DNA of 64,000 nt from Nostocales cyanobacterium LEGE 11386 (GTDB taxonomy: Bacteria > Cyanobacteriota > Cyanobacteriia > Cyanobacteriales > Nostocaceae): the NCBI GenBank assembly GCA_015207155.1, contig JADEXK010000005.1:62001-126000 (forward strand), read 5' to 3'. Positions 41,779 through 51,176 of this stretch are shown in pieces; the stretch's first letter is position 1, and every line of letters starts with the position of its first letter. Made by a program: the position numbers and the translations under genes. The notes below the pieces were generated by a model. That model was not told the DNA's origin, ran no database searches, and was given only the letters and a program-made list of their open reading frames with translations.

Positions 41779-43209
41779 TTATTCATACTTGGTAGTGTAT
41801 TAGGTGGAATTTATATGAAAGCTTTAAAAAGCTGATTTCAGGAATTAAAAAGTCTTGTATACGATAAATAATTATACAGAATAATTAATATTATCTTGTC
41901 GCCAATTATCACAAATATAGTGAGGGCATTTCTGAGACTGTTTTTCTCAGATATTGCAGATAAGTAAGTCGGTGCTAATATCTTAAACTATTGGACTGAC
42001 AAGCCTAAAATGGTTCATGATGATTTTGTGGAACAGGCATTTTGCCTGTTCTGGGCGGGCAAGATGCCCACCCCACAATCATTTGTTTATGCAACATTTT
42101 AGACTAGACACGCCACTACAGTTGATTTATATTTCTTCATATACATTGAATATACTGCCCAGAAATTTATTTCTTGACTAATAGCTGAAGATGACGGAAA
42201 GGAACTGAAATTTATGGGATGAACTAATTATCCATCAAGTTGCTTCACGCATACAGAAGTCAATCTCTTTAGAAAGAATTAACATTTTTGCTTGCTTCAT
42301 TCTGACTAAACAAAAGTCTATAATATTTTCTTCAGTTCTCCAGTATAATTTTGGCTCTGCTCTCATCCCTGCATTGAGTGTACCTGCAATGAGGATTGAG
42401 TATTTTGTCAGAGTTTCCACAGAATTCGCCCACGGTGAACAACTGTGGGCGATCGCCAGGCTAGTATACGCGTAGTTGCTTCCTCTAAGGTAACAAATTT
42501 TAGCTTTGGTACTTTACATATTTTGCCTCAAACAGGCATTTCTCTGTTGGGTATAGCAACTTATTCATATTACTTTATACTACTAAGAAAGATTTTTAAA
42601 TAATAAAATTTTATCCTCTGATGTTCATTATATAAAGATTTTGGGTGTTTAGACTAAGAAATGACAAAGTAAGATAAATTTTTAGTAAAGCAATTTAGAT
42701 AACATTGAAACATGATATTCTAGGGTTGCGAAAATACACGTAACCAAATTTTCTGACTGTAACACTCCAGTAAAAAATTAGGTGTAGTCACAAATAACCA
42801 AAAAAAACTAATAAAGTGAAAAAAAAACGAATTACTGCCATTAAGTTCAATCATTGCGAGTGCGGAGAATCTGATTTAAAACCAGTGGGATGTATCAGTT
42901 AGCTCCTAAGCCAAAGTGGAAAGCTGTTTGTGATTATTGGGAATTTCTCATCATTTTTGTGTTCCTTGCTACAAATAATTTTGCTTGAAGGTTTAAATAA
43001 ATAGCGTATTAATTGGCTGTATTGGTATTAGGTTTGCACATTTATTTGCAAGTCCTAAAAAGCATTGATATGCCAGTTGGTTATTACAGTAAACCGGATC
43101 TGATATGTATTAGATCCTGCAAAATTTTATATACAAATTAATGGCTTGATTAATTCAGTGATATACGTAATTTACATGTATAAAAACTCCAAAGATTAGG
43201 ATAGAGCCG
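41779..43209. other. Long divergent regulatory region of the polysaccharide locus
   Basis: 1431 bases without a convincing gene (a 61-codon minus-strand frame at 42235-42420 looks spurious). It holds a double-hairpin repeat at 42023-42081, a stem CGCCCAC/GTGGGCG near 42427-42451 ending in a HIP1 site, and AT-rich DNA. Promoters of the BY-kinase gene (left) and of the 43-62 kb cluster (right) must be here. The size suggests complex control or an untranslated leader. Confidence 0.5.
42023..42081. repeat. Double-hairpin dispersed repeat
   Basis: GATTTTGTGG at the left and CCCCACAATC at the right are near-inverted ends. Inside are GAACAGGC/GCCTGTTC (42031-42038/42044-42051) and a GGGCGGGC/GCCCACCC stem with one mismatch (42053-42060/42066-42073). 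I recall this type as a common repeat in filamentous cyanobacteria; only one copy is in the window. Confidence 0.6.
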
Positions 43210-44562
43210 ATGGGACTTGATGAATGGATTAATCAAAAAAAATTATTGCAATCCATTTCTACTCGGTTAGAAACGAAGAATAAGTATTCTTTAAAGACGC
43301 AAAAATTGATTAAATTATCTGTAGTCACACAGTTTTTCCCGCCAGACTATGCAGCTACAGGGCAATTAATAGAGGAACTGGTAAAACAGTTAGGTCAACA
43401 AGGAGTGGATATAGAAGTTTTTACAAGTCAGCCGGGATATGCGTTTCGGTCTCATACTGCTCCAGCATTTGAACGGTCGGGTCGAACTAAAATTCAGCGA
43501 TCGCGCACTGCCCAACTCTGGCCGGGGAGGATTCGTGGTAAAGCAGTCAATGGTGTCCTGTATACTTTGCGGGCTGCACTATATCTGCTGAGAGCGGCGC
43601 GTCGGAATAATTTAATGTTAGTGACCACAGCGCCCCCATTTTTACCAGTGATCGGATATTTGGCGAATATTTTGCTTCGATTGCCCTATGTCTGCATCCT
43701 TTATGATCTGTACCCCGATATTGCGATCGCCCTAGGAGTAGTCTCCAAGCGTAGCTGGTTGGTGCGAATGTGGCGCGCCATCAACAGAAGAGTTTGGCTC
43801 AACGCCAAAAGCATTATAGTTTTAAGTCCAGCAATGAAACAGCAGGTAATAGCGAGTTGTCCACAAGTGGCACATAAGATTTCTGTGATTCATAGTTGGG
43901 CCAATCCAGAGTTAATTGTTCCCATTGCCAAGAAAGAAAACTGGTTTGCTTGGAAGTACAACTTGGTCAACAAATTTACCGTACTTTACTCCGGGAATAT
44001 GGGTCGCTGTCATGATATTGACACCATCTTAGAAGCTGCAAAGGAACTAAAAGATGAACCCATCCAGTTTGTCTGTATTGGTGGTGGCGCTAAACGTGAT
44101 CAATTAATTCAGGAAGTAGAACAATTAGGACTGGAAAATTTTACCTTCTTACCATACCAAGACAAAGAGGTACTGCCTTACTCACTCACAGCTTGCGACT
44201 TGTCACTAGTTAGTGTAGATGCTTCTACAGAGAGTTTAGTTGTTCCTAGCAAGCTTTACTCAGCTTTAGCATCTGGAAGACCATTGGCAGTAATTTGTTC
44301 ACCTTATTCATACTTAAGGCAACTCATGTCTGAAGCTAACTGTGGCGGTACATTCGACAATGGCGATAGTCACGGTTTAGCCCAATTCATTCGCTTACTT
44401 AGTCGTGATCAACAACTAGGGGAAAAAATGGGTATGGCAGGTCATCAGTATTTGCGATCGCACTTCACCCCTAAGGTAATTTCTCAACAGTACCTTGAAG
44501 TTTTGCAGCAGGCAATCATGACTGATGAAGTGGTCACTATGTATCCAAGCAATATAAAGTAA
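43210..44562 (+). CDS. Glycosyltransferase family 4 (WbuB-like)
   Basis: 450 residues; GT-B fold. The conserved N-terminal part begins LSVVTQFFPPDYAATGQLIEE near residue 36, so the first 30 residues may be an extension. LYDLYPDIAIALG, LYSGNMGRCHDIDTILEA and the acceptor-end motif (STESLVVPSKLYSALASG) are typical of GT4 enzymes of the WbuB group. Sugar and acceptor unknown. First gene of the plus-strand polysaccharide cluster, with a weak AGGA upstream. It may be transcribed separately from the rest, as a strong stem-loop follows at 44711-44756. Confidence 0.9.
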   Translation: MGLDEWINQKKLLQSISTRLETKNKYSLKTQKLIKLSVVTQFFPPDYAATGQLIEELVKQLGQQGVDIEVFTSQPGYAFRSHTAPAFERSGRTKIQRSRTAQLWPGRIRGKAVNGVLYTLRAALYLLRAARRNNLMLVTTAPPFLPVIGYLANILLRLPYVCILYDLYPDIAIALGVVSKRSWLVRMWRAINRRVWLNAKSIIVLSPAMKQQVIASCPQVAHKISVIHSWANPELIVPIAKKENWFAWKYNLVNKFTVLYSGNMGRCHDIDTILEAAKELKDEPIQFVCIGGGAKRDQLIQEVEQLGLENFTFLPYQDKEVLPYSLTACDLSLVSVDASTESLVVPSKLYSALASGRPLAVICSPYSYLRQLMSEANCGGTFDNGDSHGLAQFIRLLSRDQQLGEKMGMAGHQYLRSHFTPKVISQQYLEVLQQAIMTDEVVTMYPSNIK

Positions 44563-44932
44563 ATATGTTGAAATATTTACATTTGAGAAGTTCAAATAAA
44601 CTTCAAGAAATTTCATTCAAATATTGCACTACATGGTATAAATTAACTTATCAAGAGGTGTTATTTTCAATAAAAATATAACTCATCTAGATAATTATTC
44701 AAGTAAATCTTTGTAGTATGGCAAATACTTATCTCACTATATTTGTCATACTACAAGGAAGTAACAATTTTCTTGGACAAAACTTGTAGCATAAAAGCAC
44801 ACTCACCACAGTAATTAAATATTATTGTTGTAGTTTTTTTTAGGAGTTGGGCTTCGATGGTCATTTGATCTCAGTCCCTCCAAAGTAACCTTCCTGTTCA
44901 TTTTTTACGTGCATTTACATTAGGAGGGCAAA
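44563..44932. other. Intergenic region with a strong stem-loop
   Basis: 370 bases. Apart from the stem-loop at 44711-44756 and the Shine-Dalgarno AGGAGGG at 44922-44928, nothing was recognised. Confidence 0.5.
44711..44756. terminator. 17-bp stem-loop, possible terminator
   Basis: TTGTAGTATGGCAAATA (44711-44727) pairs with TATTTGTCATACTACAA (44740-44756) with one G/T-type mismatch and a 12-base loop. It lies 149 bases after the glycosyltransferase stop. No U-run follows, so it could instead be a processing or repeat structure. Confidence 0.4.
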
Positions 44933-45361
44933 TTGCAGAGAAGGTGTGACCGAAATCGAAAACGTTCTAAAAAACGGGCTATCTACTGCCCAGTTCATGG
45001 CTGCTATTTAGATAGTGTAAGTCAGAAATATCAACTGTTTGCCGACCAGCCAGGTCAGTTACAGCAACGAGGTATGAGTCGTCGAAATGCCTTAATGTTA
45101 GTAGCAAACCAAACCGCAGTTCCTATAGAAGGGGAATGGCTAGAAGCTTTCTGGTGTGAACAATGCCAGCAAACAAAGTGGTATCACGTCCGCAAAGTCA
45201 ATGAGCGTACTTATGAAGTTGCGTTAGCGCCACAAGAACTGTGGCAGCAAGTAACAGGAGTAGTTGATCCTAAAGGTAATCCTACCGTGGGCGAATTTAC
45301 CCGCCGACATTCACGAGTGTTAAATCAGCATAGCATCAACGATTTTAAATTTGTGGGTTAA
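44933..45361 (+). CDS. Zinc-ribbon hypothetical protein, TTG start
   Basis: 142 residues. TTG 44933 is the start because AGGAGGG lies 4-5 bases upstream and the first residues MQRRCDRNRKRSKKRA are coherent. A zinc site is formed by Cys19 and Cys24 (YCPVHGC) with Cys75 and Cys78 (FWCEQCQQ). Strongly basic N-terminus, so nucleic-acid binding is plausible. The rest (GEWLEAFWCEQC, KWYHVRKVNERTYEVALAP) is beta-rich. I recall similar cyanobacterial proteins of unknown function; no family name is offered. Confidence 0.7.
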   Translation: MQRRCDRNRKRSKKRAIYCPVHGCYLDSVSQKYQLFADQPGQLQQRGMSRRNALMLVANQTAVPIEGEWLEAFWCEQCQQTKWYHVRKVNERTYEVALAPQELWQQVTGVVDPKGNPTVGEFTRRHSRVLNQHSINDFKFVG

Positions 45362-45425
45362 GTATCAATAATTTAGTGATATTTATAGTAATCCTAAATG
45401 ATTTACGAACAAAAATATCCCAAAC

Positions 45426-45454
45426 AACCCCAACTTCTTCAAGAAATCGGGGTT
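45426..45454. repeat. Degenerate palindrome of the CCCCGACTTCTT family, copy 3
   Basis: AACCCC ... CTT and AAG ... GGGGTT arms around TTCTTCAAGAA, with two mismatches. It is a decayed relative of the palindromes at 26577-26609 and 39556-39588, and again follows a gene end. Confidence 0.55.
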
Positions 45455-45534
45455 TGAGACTGTAGCAGTTCATAGTAGTTTTTAGCTTTTAAGAGGGCTG
45501 ATATAATTAAATATTATGAGAATACAAAAGTTTT

Positions 45535-46005
45535 ATGTTTGACTCATCTCTCTACGAAACAGACTTTTTAGCTTGGATAAATCAGCAGCAGTTAGCCTTA
45601 ACTAGTCGGGATATAACAGCTTTAGACTGGGAAAACCTGGCCGAAGAGTTAGATTCTATGGGTATTAGAGAGAAAAGTGAGTTAAAAAACCGCTTAGTAG
45701 TTTTACTAGCTCATTTACTCAAGTGGCAACATCAGCCTACAAAACGTTCTATAAGTTGGTTTACCACTATTGCTAACCAAAGAGATGATTTACGGGATTT
45801 GTTAGCAGAAAAGCCTAGTTTACAGCAATACATTCCTGATACTTTACCCAAGGCTTATCGTAATGCTCGACGGGAAGCTTCAGCAGAAACAGGATTAAGT
45901 TTAGCTAGTTTTTTTGAGACTTGTCCTTATAGCATTGCAGAAATATTAAATCCTGAGTTTTTGTGTAACACTACAGATGATTTTGAAAAAGCGATGAAAA
46001 AGTAA
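45535..46005 (+). CDS. DUF29 domain protein
   Basis: 156 residues. SLYETDFLAWINQQQLAL, DWENLAEELDSMG, LLAHLLKWQHQPTKRS and PKAYRNARREASAETG are typical of DUF29 (PF01724), a family expanded in cyanobacteria with unknown function. No membrane segment. Independent of the polysaccharide genes as far as sequence shows. A second, diverged DUF29 protein is at 62060-62482. Confidence 0.9.
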   Translation: MFDSSLYETDFLAWINQQQLALTSRDITALDWENLAEELDSMGIREKSELKNRLVVLLAHLLKWQHQPTKRSISWFTTIANQRDDLRDLLAEKPSLQQYIPDTLPKAYRNARREASAETGLSLASFFETCPYSIAEILNPEFLCNTTDDFEKAMKK

Positions 46006-46276
46006 GATAGGTATTAATATAATCCATAAAAAGTGAAAAAGCTTACAGCGAAATTAGCTTTATCTCAAGAGTTTTTTAGTGATTGAGAGTCACCAGTTAA
46101 CACAAGGCGATCGCACCTACAAACTAAGGCTAGCTGCGCAATAGCTTTGGCAAGCGGGTAAACGATGTAACTAAATTATCGGTGAAACCTCTCTATAGGA
46201 AAGTATAATCGCGGGTCTGTAAGGTTCGTTAGATATAAAAATTCTAACGCTTTTAAATTTGTGAATAAATAAAAGT

Positions 46277-47002
46277 ATGAGCATTCCTTTCTTTCTGTAC
46301 AGGCGTTTAGCAAATTGGATTACTTGTGAGTTTAATTTTCAACCTAATAAAAAAACAGCACTTAAAAATAAATATGAAGTAGCAAGCTTTAAAGATGTTT
46401 TTTGTCATCCATTTTACTGGCAATTATTTCAATATATTCATGAATGTCCTAAGTTAGTCTTAGACTGTGGAGCGCATTGCGGACATTTCACAATTCTAGC
46501 AGATATTTGTTTTCAGAGTAAATTTGCTAGTGTTGATACTGAATACATTTTGATTGAACCAAATCCATATCTATTGCCGATTATTAAACAAAACATATCA
46601 GATATGGATCTTAATTATAGAGTACAAATTAAACAAGGGCTGTTAGGGGAAAAATCAGGTAGTGAAAAGCTTTGGGTGAAACCTAAAAATTATCTTTCCA
46701 CAGGTCTAGCTTATAGCAAAGGAGCAAAACCTTTTCAGGTGCCATTTATTGATATACAGGAAATAGTAGGAAATCGAATTATTGACCTGATGAAAATCGA
46801 TATTGAAGGAGGTGAGTTTGCATTTGTGCGTTCTCATATAGATATCTTCAAGCAGGTAAACTTAATTTTTATGGAACTGCATGAGGCTTCTGAAGAACTT
46901 CATCATGAAATATCTGATTCTTTAAACTCAGTAGGACTAAACTTAGCTGCCAAGCCTATAAAATCTCATGGACAACAGCTTTTAATCTGGCAACGCTTAT
47001 AG
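46277..47002 (+). CDS. FkbM-family methyltransferase
   Basis: 241 residues. S-adenosylmethionine site LVLDCGAHCGHFTILA, then YILIEPNPYLLPIIKQN, DLMKIDIEGGEFAFVRSH and LIFMELHEA match FkbM-type O-methyltransferases, which often methylate sugars in polysaccharide and glycolipid clusters. The substrate is unknown. The gene is AT-rich compared with its neighbours. It precedes the ABC exporter by 70 bases, same strand, so it is a likely tailoring enzyme of the exported glycan. Confidence 0.88.
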   Translation: MSIPFFLYRRLANWITCEFNFQPNKKTALKNKYEVASFKDVFCHPFYWQLFQYIHECPKLVLDCGAHCGHFTILADICFQSKFASVDTEYILIEPNPYLLPIIKQNISDMDLNYRVQIKQGLLGEKSGSEKLWVKPKNYLSTGLAYSKGAKPFQVPFIDIQEIVGNRIIDLMKIDIEGGEFAFVRSHIDIFKQVNLIFMELHEASEELHHEISDSLNSVGLNLAAKPIKSHGQQLLIWQRL

Positions 47003-47072
47003 GTTAACACTTTAAGAATTCAGACACCAAATTAAAATAAAAGTTTCAGATTCAGATAGTACCTAGCAAGCA

Positions 47073-48908
47073 ATGCTGCAAACAAAAACGGTCAAAATTT
47101 TAATTAGTTTAATTAATACTCAGCGATATCTGGCAATTCAAGCCTTAGGATTAGCATTTTTTACCTCTATTTTAGAGGGATTTTCTACTCCTCTTGTCAT
47201 GCTAGTTATCCAAACAATAGAGGGTGATGTATCTGTTAACAATCAATCATCAGTATTTATTCAAGAAATAATAAAAATATATGCTAACTTCCCTGGTAAA
47301 TGGCATTTTCTAATATTGGTAATATTTTTTTTGATTCTAACAGTTATTAAAAACATTTGTTTGTACTATTCAAATATTACTATCAATAAATTACAACTCA
47401 AAATCGGTGTTTTCATTCGTAAATATTGCATTGAACGCTTTTTAAAATTAGAGATATCATTCTATAATCAGTCAAATATAGGTAACTTATTGAGTTATGT
47501 GAATGAACAAGCTCAACGTAGTGAGATTTTATCTGCTAACCTCATAGAAATCATTAGAGAATTGCTAATGATTTTTATACTTATAGCTGTACTGGTTGCC
47601 TTATCACCTCTATTAACAATTATTTCTGTAATAACTTTATTATTAGTATCTCTATTCCTGAAATCGATATTAAACTCTGTTCGCATCTACGGACGCAAAG
47701 CAGCTAAATCAATTGATGAATTTTCTTCATTTATCACAGATTTGCTGAGTGGAATTCGAGTGATTAAATCGTTTAATTCTGAATTCAGAGAGCTAGAAAA
47801 TGCTGACAGATTTTTAGAAAAACGCTATGAGGCTGAACTTGGAGCTTTTAAATATAAATCAGCAATAGTTCCTCTAACTGAAACAGCAGGAATCACTCTA
47901 CTTTTATTGCTTCTTGGTATAGGGGCAAGCGTGGTTTCGGCTACGGGAGAGGGGGGGTTATCCTTATTGCTAGCTTACACTTATACATTATTGCGAATGA
48001 TACCGCGAATTAATCATCTTAATAGTTTGCGGTCACAGCTAGCGTTATTATCAGGTAGCTTAGAATCTATTTATAATTTTATTTCATCTACTGAAAGCTT
48101 ACATCTACTAGATGGTCAGAAGCCTTACAAAGGTTTGGTATCAGGAATAAATTTTGAAAATGTTACTTTTACTTTTCCTACTAATACAGAACCAACCCTT
48201 AAGAGAATAAATTTTAATGTGGAAAAAGGCACAATAACTGCCCTCGTTGGTTCATCAGGTAGCGGTAAATCAACTCTAGCTGATTTGGTGATGAGATTTC
48301 ATGATCCTGATGCTGGAAGTATCAAAATTGATGGAATTGACTTGAGAGAATACCAAATTGCTTCTTGGCGCAACTCCATTGCAATGGTCAGTCAAGAAAC
48401 ATTCTTATTTCATTCTTCAATTCGCGAAAATATTGCCTATGGATGTCCAGATGCGACGGAGTTAGAAATTATTGCAGCTGCTAAGAAAGCTTATGCTTAC
48501 GACTTTATTCAGAAATTGCCACAAGGATTCGATACTATTACAGGCGATCGCGGTGCAAGGTTATCTGGTGGACAAAGGCAGAGAATAGCTATTGCTAGGG
48601 CTATTTTGCGCGATCCCGACATTTTAATTCTTGATGAAGCAACTAGTGCCTTAGATTCAAATTCTGAGCGCATAGTGCAAAAAGCAATTGAGGAAGTCAG
48701 TCGCGATCGCACTGTAATTGTAATTGCTCATCGCCTTTCCACAATAGAAAAAGCGAACAAAATAGTTGTCATGAATCAGGGTGAAGTAGCAGAGCAGGGA
48801 ACCCATCAAGAACTATTAGCACTTCAAGGTAAGTATTGGTCTTTGTACAAATCTCAGATATCTGTTGACGAGCAAGCTATACCATTAGTTAAAAGTTTAA
48901 ATCCATAA
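47073..48908 (+). CDS. ABC exporter, MsbA/HepA-like (fused permease-ATPase)
   Basis: 611 residues: six membrane helices in about 20-320, then the ATPase domain with Walker A GSSGSGKST (393-401), signature LSGGQRQR (497-504), Walker B ILILDEATSALD (517-528) and the H-loop IAHRLST. Exporter half-transporters of this kind flip lipid-linked sugars or glycolipids; in Anabaena HepA is needed for the heterocyst polysaccharide layer. As no Wzx flippase is found in the cluster, this may move the lipid-linked repeat unit. Forms a homodimer by family. The permease half is AT-rich, the ATPase half contains HIP1 sites. Confidence 0.92.
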   Translation: MLQTKTVKILISLINTQRYLAIQALGLAFFTSILEGFSTPLVMLVIQTIEGDVSVNNQSSVFIQEIIKIYANFPGKWHFLILVIFFLILTVIKNICLYYSNITINKLQLKIGVFIRKYCIERFLKLEISFYNQSNIGNLLSYVNEQAQRSEILSANLIEIIRELLMIFILIAVLVALSPLLTIISVITLLLVSLFLKSILNSVRIYGRKAAKSIDEFSSFITDLLSGIRVIKSFNSEFRELENADRFLEKRYEAELGAFKYKSAIVPLTETAGITLLLLLLGIGASVVSATGEGGLSLLLAYTYTLLRMIPRINHLNSLRSQLALLSGSLESIYNFISSTESLHLLDGQKPYKGLVSGINFENVTFTFPTNTEPTLKRINFNVEKGTITALVGSSGSGKSTLADLVMRFHDPDAGSIKIDGIDLREYQIASWRNSIAMVSQETFLFHSSIRENIAYGCPDATELEIIAAAKKAYAYDFIQKLPQGFDTITGDRGARLSGGQRQRIAIARAILRDPDILILDEATSALDSNSERIVQKAIEEVSRDRTVIVIAHRLSTIEKANKIVVMNQGEVAEQGTHQELLALQGKYWSLYKSQISVDEQAIPLVKSLNP

Positions 48909-48916
48909 TCAAAAAA

Positions 48917-50113
48917 ATGAAAATTTTGCTTGCAGGTACATTAGTGTCAAAAGGTGGTATACAAACTCATTTGAAATGGTTATCTAGAGCATTAGGAGAA
49001 GAGGTATGTGAAGTTTTAGTTGTTTCCATCACAAGTCAGACGCCATCACCTGTAGATTTACAAGATATACAATCTTTTAAGAGTAATAATGTTAATTTTA
49101 TTTCGTTTCACAGTCAGTCCAGGAAAAAAAACTTTGTATTTAGCATCCTAAATTTAGCAAAAATTATATCAACAGTGAGAAAGTTTTCTCCAGATATTTA
49201 TCTGGTTGTTGGTACTGGGTGGAACTTATTTCTTCCTCCTCTATTTACCAGCCGACGAACTAAAAAAATTTTTTATGAAGTGATGTCAGGTTTTGTCCGT
49301 AGTTGGCGTAACTCTCGTTGGGTAGCAAGGTGGTGCTTTGATGAAGTAGTAGGACAATCACCAACTGTAGCCGCAAATTTTGCAGAAAGCTTTGGCTGGA
49401 AAAAACAAATTGCAGCAGTTGCAGCGATACCAGAACCTTTAGAATTGACTGCTTGTTTACCTAAACCTATCTCTAGAACTGTGGAACTAGGAAAAGCTAA
49501 AGCAGCCCTTTTTAGTCGCCTTGCACCACATAAGCAGTCATTCTGGCTAGTGCAACAATGGGAATGTCTCAAAGATGTACTCGATGAGTTGCACATTCAT
49601 GGTAGTGGGCCAGAGGAAGACCTAATTCGAGAATATATTTCATCTCAAGGGATAGGCGATCGCGTTAAATTTTTTGGGAGATATCCTGATGGGCAAGCAT
49701 ATGTTGATTTAATCAGTAGTTACGATATGACTTTACTACCCACTATTGGCGCTGAGGGAGCGCCTTTAGTACTTTTAGAATCAATGGCTTGTGGAGTACC
49801 TTTTGTAGCTTATGGAGTTGGTGGAATCCCTGATTACGGTGTTGATAACCCAAATGTGTTAATAGTTGCTCCTGAACGTTGGAAAACAAGTCAAGCCAGA
49901 GTTTATGCAGATATTGACAATATGACCGAATCGCCGGCAGACGAAAATCAATCTTCTGGCAAAATACCTGTGTTTGTATCTGCTGTTAAACAGATGGCAT
50001 ATAAATTAGCTCAAGGTGAAATTGACCAAGCTCAGTTACAAAGATTTTATTTTGAGCGATATTCTTATTCAGTTTTAAAAAAAGCTTGGGTGTCTTACTT
50101 GTGCAATCACTAA
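48917..50113 (+). CDS. Glycosyltransferase family 4
   Basis: 398 residues, 8 bases after the ABC exporter. GT-B enzyme: N-terminal LLAGTLVSKGGIQTHLKWLS, the nucleotide-sugar side motif PTIGAEGAPLVLLESMACGVP with the two glutamates of the EX7E type, followed by VAYGVGGIPD. An insertion of about 45 residues after that motif (LIVAPERWKTSQARVYADID to KIPVFVSAV) is unusual. Sugar unknown. Confidence 0.88.
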   Translation: MKILLAGTLVSKGGIQTHLKWLSRALGEEVCEVLVVSITSQTPSPVDLQDIQSFKSNNVNFISFHSQSRKKNFVFSILNLAKIISTVRKFSPDIYLVVGTGWNLFLPPLFTSRRTKKIFYEVMSGFVRSWRNSRWVARWCFDEVVGQSPTVAANFAESFGWKKQIAAVAAIPEPLELTACLPKPISRTVELGKAKAALFSRLAPHKQSFWLVQQWECLKDVLDELHIHGSGPEEDLIREYISSQGIGDRVKFFGRYPDGQAYVDLISSYDMTLLPTIGAEGAPLVLLESMACGVPFVAYGVGGIPDYGVDNPNVLIVAPERWKTSQARVYADIDNMTESPADENQSSGKIPVFVSAVKQMAYKLAQGEIDQAQLQRFYFERYSYSVLKKAWVSYLCNH

Positions 50114-50272
50114 TAAAAACTAGTTGAAAATCCAACCTGTAGCAAAACTAAATTTACTCTGTGATCAACCTGATTAACTTCAATTGATGAGTCAAGATTT
50201 TATTAAACTTTCGAGTTTAAGCAACCTGAATCAGTAGGCAAATAGACTGCTACGAGCAGTAAAGTAAATTGT

Positions 50273-51169
50273 ATGCTACCAGCAGCCACAATTGTGTTTA
50301 CAACTCATAATCGGCGTGAGATTTTGCGTCAGGCTATTCATGCGGCTCAAAATCAAAGTATTCCAGTTAAAATCCTAGTAATGGATGATGCGTCTACAGA
50401 TGGTACTGAGGAAATGCTGTCTAAAGAATTTCCTGAAATTGAGTATCATCGCTCCTTGGAAAATAGAGGGCCTTGTTATCACCGTAACCTAGGAGTAGAA
50501 CTATCAAATACAGAAATAGTTTTTCCCCTAGACGATGATTCTATTCTTCAATCTCCATACACTGTCGAACAAACCTTAGCAGAATTTGATCATAAGAATG
50601 TTGGAGCCGTTGCTATTCCTTTTTGCAATATCCTTAAGAGTGATAAAGTAAATACTCAAGCTCCAGACCAGTCCCAAATATATTTGACTCATGCTTATGT
50701 CGCGGCTGCTCATGCTGTTCTAAAGTCAGCTTTTTTGAAAGCTGGGGGATACCGGGAATTTTTTTTCTATATGGGAGAAGAAGGAGACTTATGTATTCGT
50801 CTTTTAAAAAATAAATTTTTTGTCCGCTTAGGAACATCTGATCCTATTTATCATCTTCAGCCACCTAACAGAGTGTCAGTTAGAGCCGATGTATTTGGCC
50901 GACAAAATGATATTCTTTTTCTTTATTGCAACGCATCAATAGAATATCTTTTGCCCTACCTGCTAGGTACATCTGTCAAAGGAATAGTTTATGGTATTAA
51001 GATTAAACGTCCAATGAATATGCTTAAGGGATTTTTTCAAGGCTTTAAATTAATTTTAACTGATTCTACTATGCGCTCTCCAGTTAATTCAGACTGCTTC
51101 CGACTATATCGGATGCTCAAACAAAGAGAATGTGTTCCTTTACTAGAAATTGAATCTTATTTTCAGTAA
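50273..51169 (+). CDS. Glycosyltransferase family 2
   Basis: 298 residues, GT-A fold. IVFTTHNRREILRQAIHAA, ILVMDDASTDGTEEML, the metal-binding type PLDDDS and the later GGYREFFFYMGEEGDLCIRL motif (with the catalytic-type Glu-Asp) are typical. One C-terminal hydrophobic segment may touch the membrane. Sugar and acceptor unknown. The next gene begins 7 bases after its stop, so they are cotranscribed. Confidence 0.9.
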   Translation: MLPAATIVFTTHNRREILRQAIHAAQNQSIPVKILVMDDASTDGTEEMLSKEFPEIEYHRSLENRGPCYHRNLGVELSNTEIVFPLDDDSILQSPYTVEQTLAEFDHKNVGAVAIPFCNILKSDKVNTQAPDQSQIYLTHAYVAAAHAVLKSAFLKAGGYREFFFYMGEEGDLCIRLLKNKFFVRLGTSDPIYHLQPPNRVSVRADVFGRQNDILFLYCNASIEYLLPYLLGTSVKGIVYGIKIKRPMNMLKGFFQGFKLILTDSTMRSPVNSDCFRLYRMLKQRECVPLLEIESYFQ

Positions 51170-51176
51170 TTAAATT

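Noticed and set aside
42235..42420. 61-codon minus-strand frame in the 1.4-kb gap
   Set aside because: No ribosome binding site, no recognisable features, and an AT-rich context where such frames are expected.
35750..43180. Shared TACGTAAGTATA-like sequences upstream of the exosortase, PEP-CTERM and first glycosyltransferase genes
   Set aside because: Orientation and distance to the starts differ and the DNA is AT-rich; too weak to call a common promoter element without a motif search.
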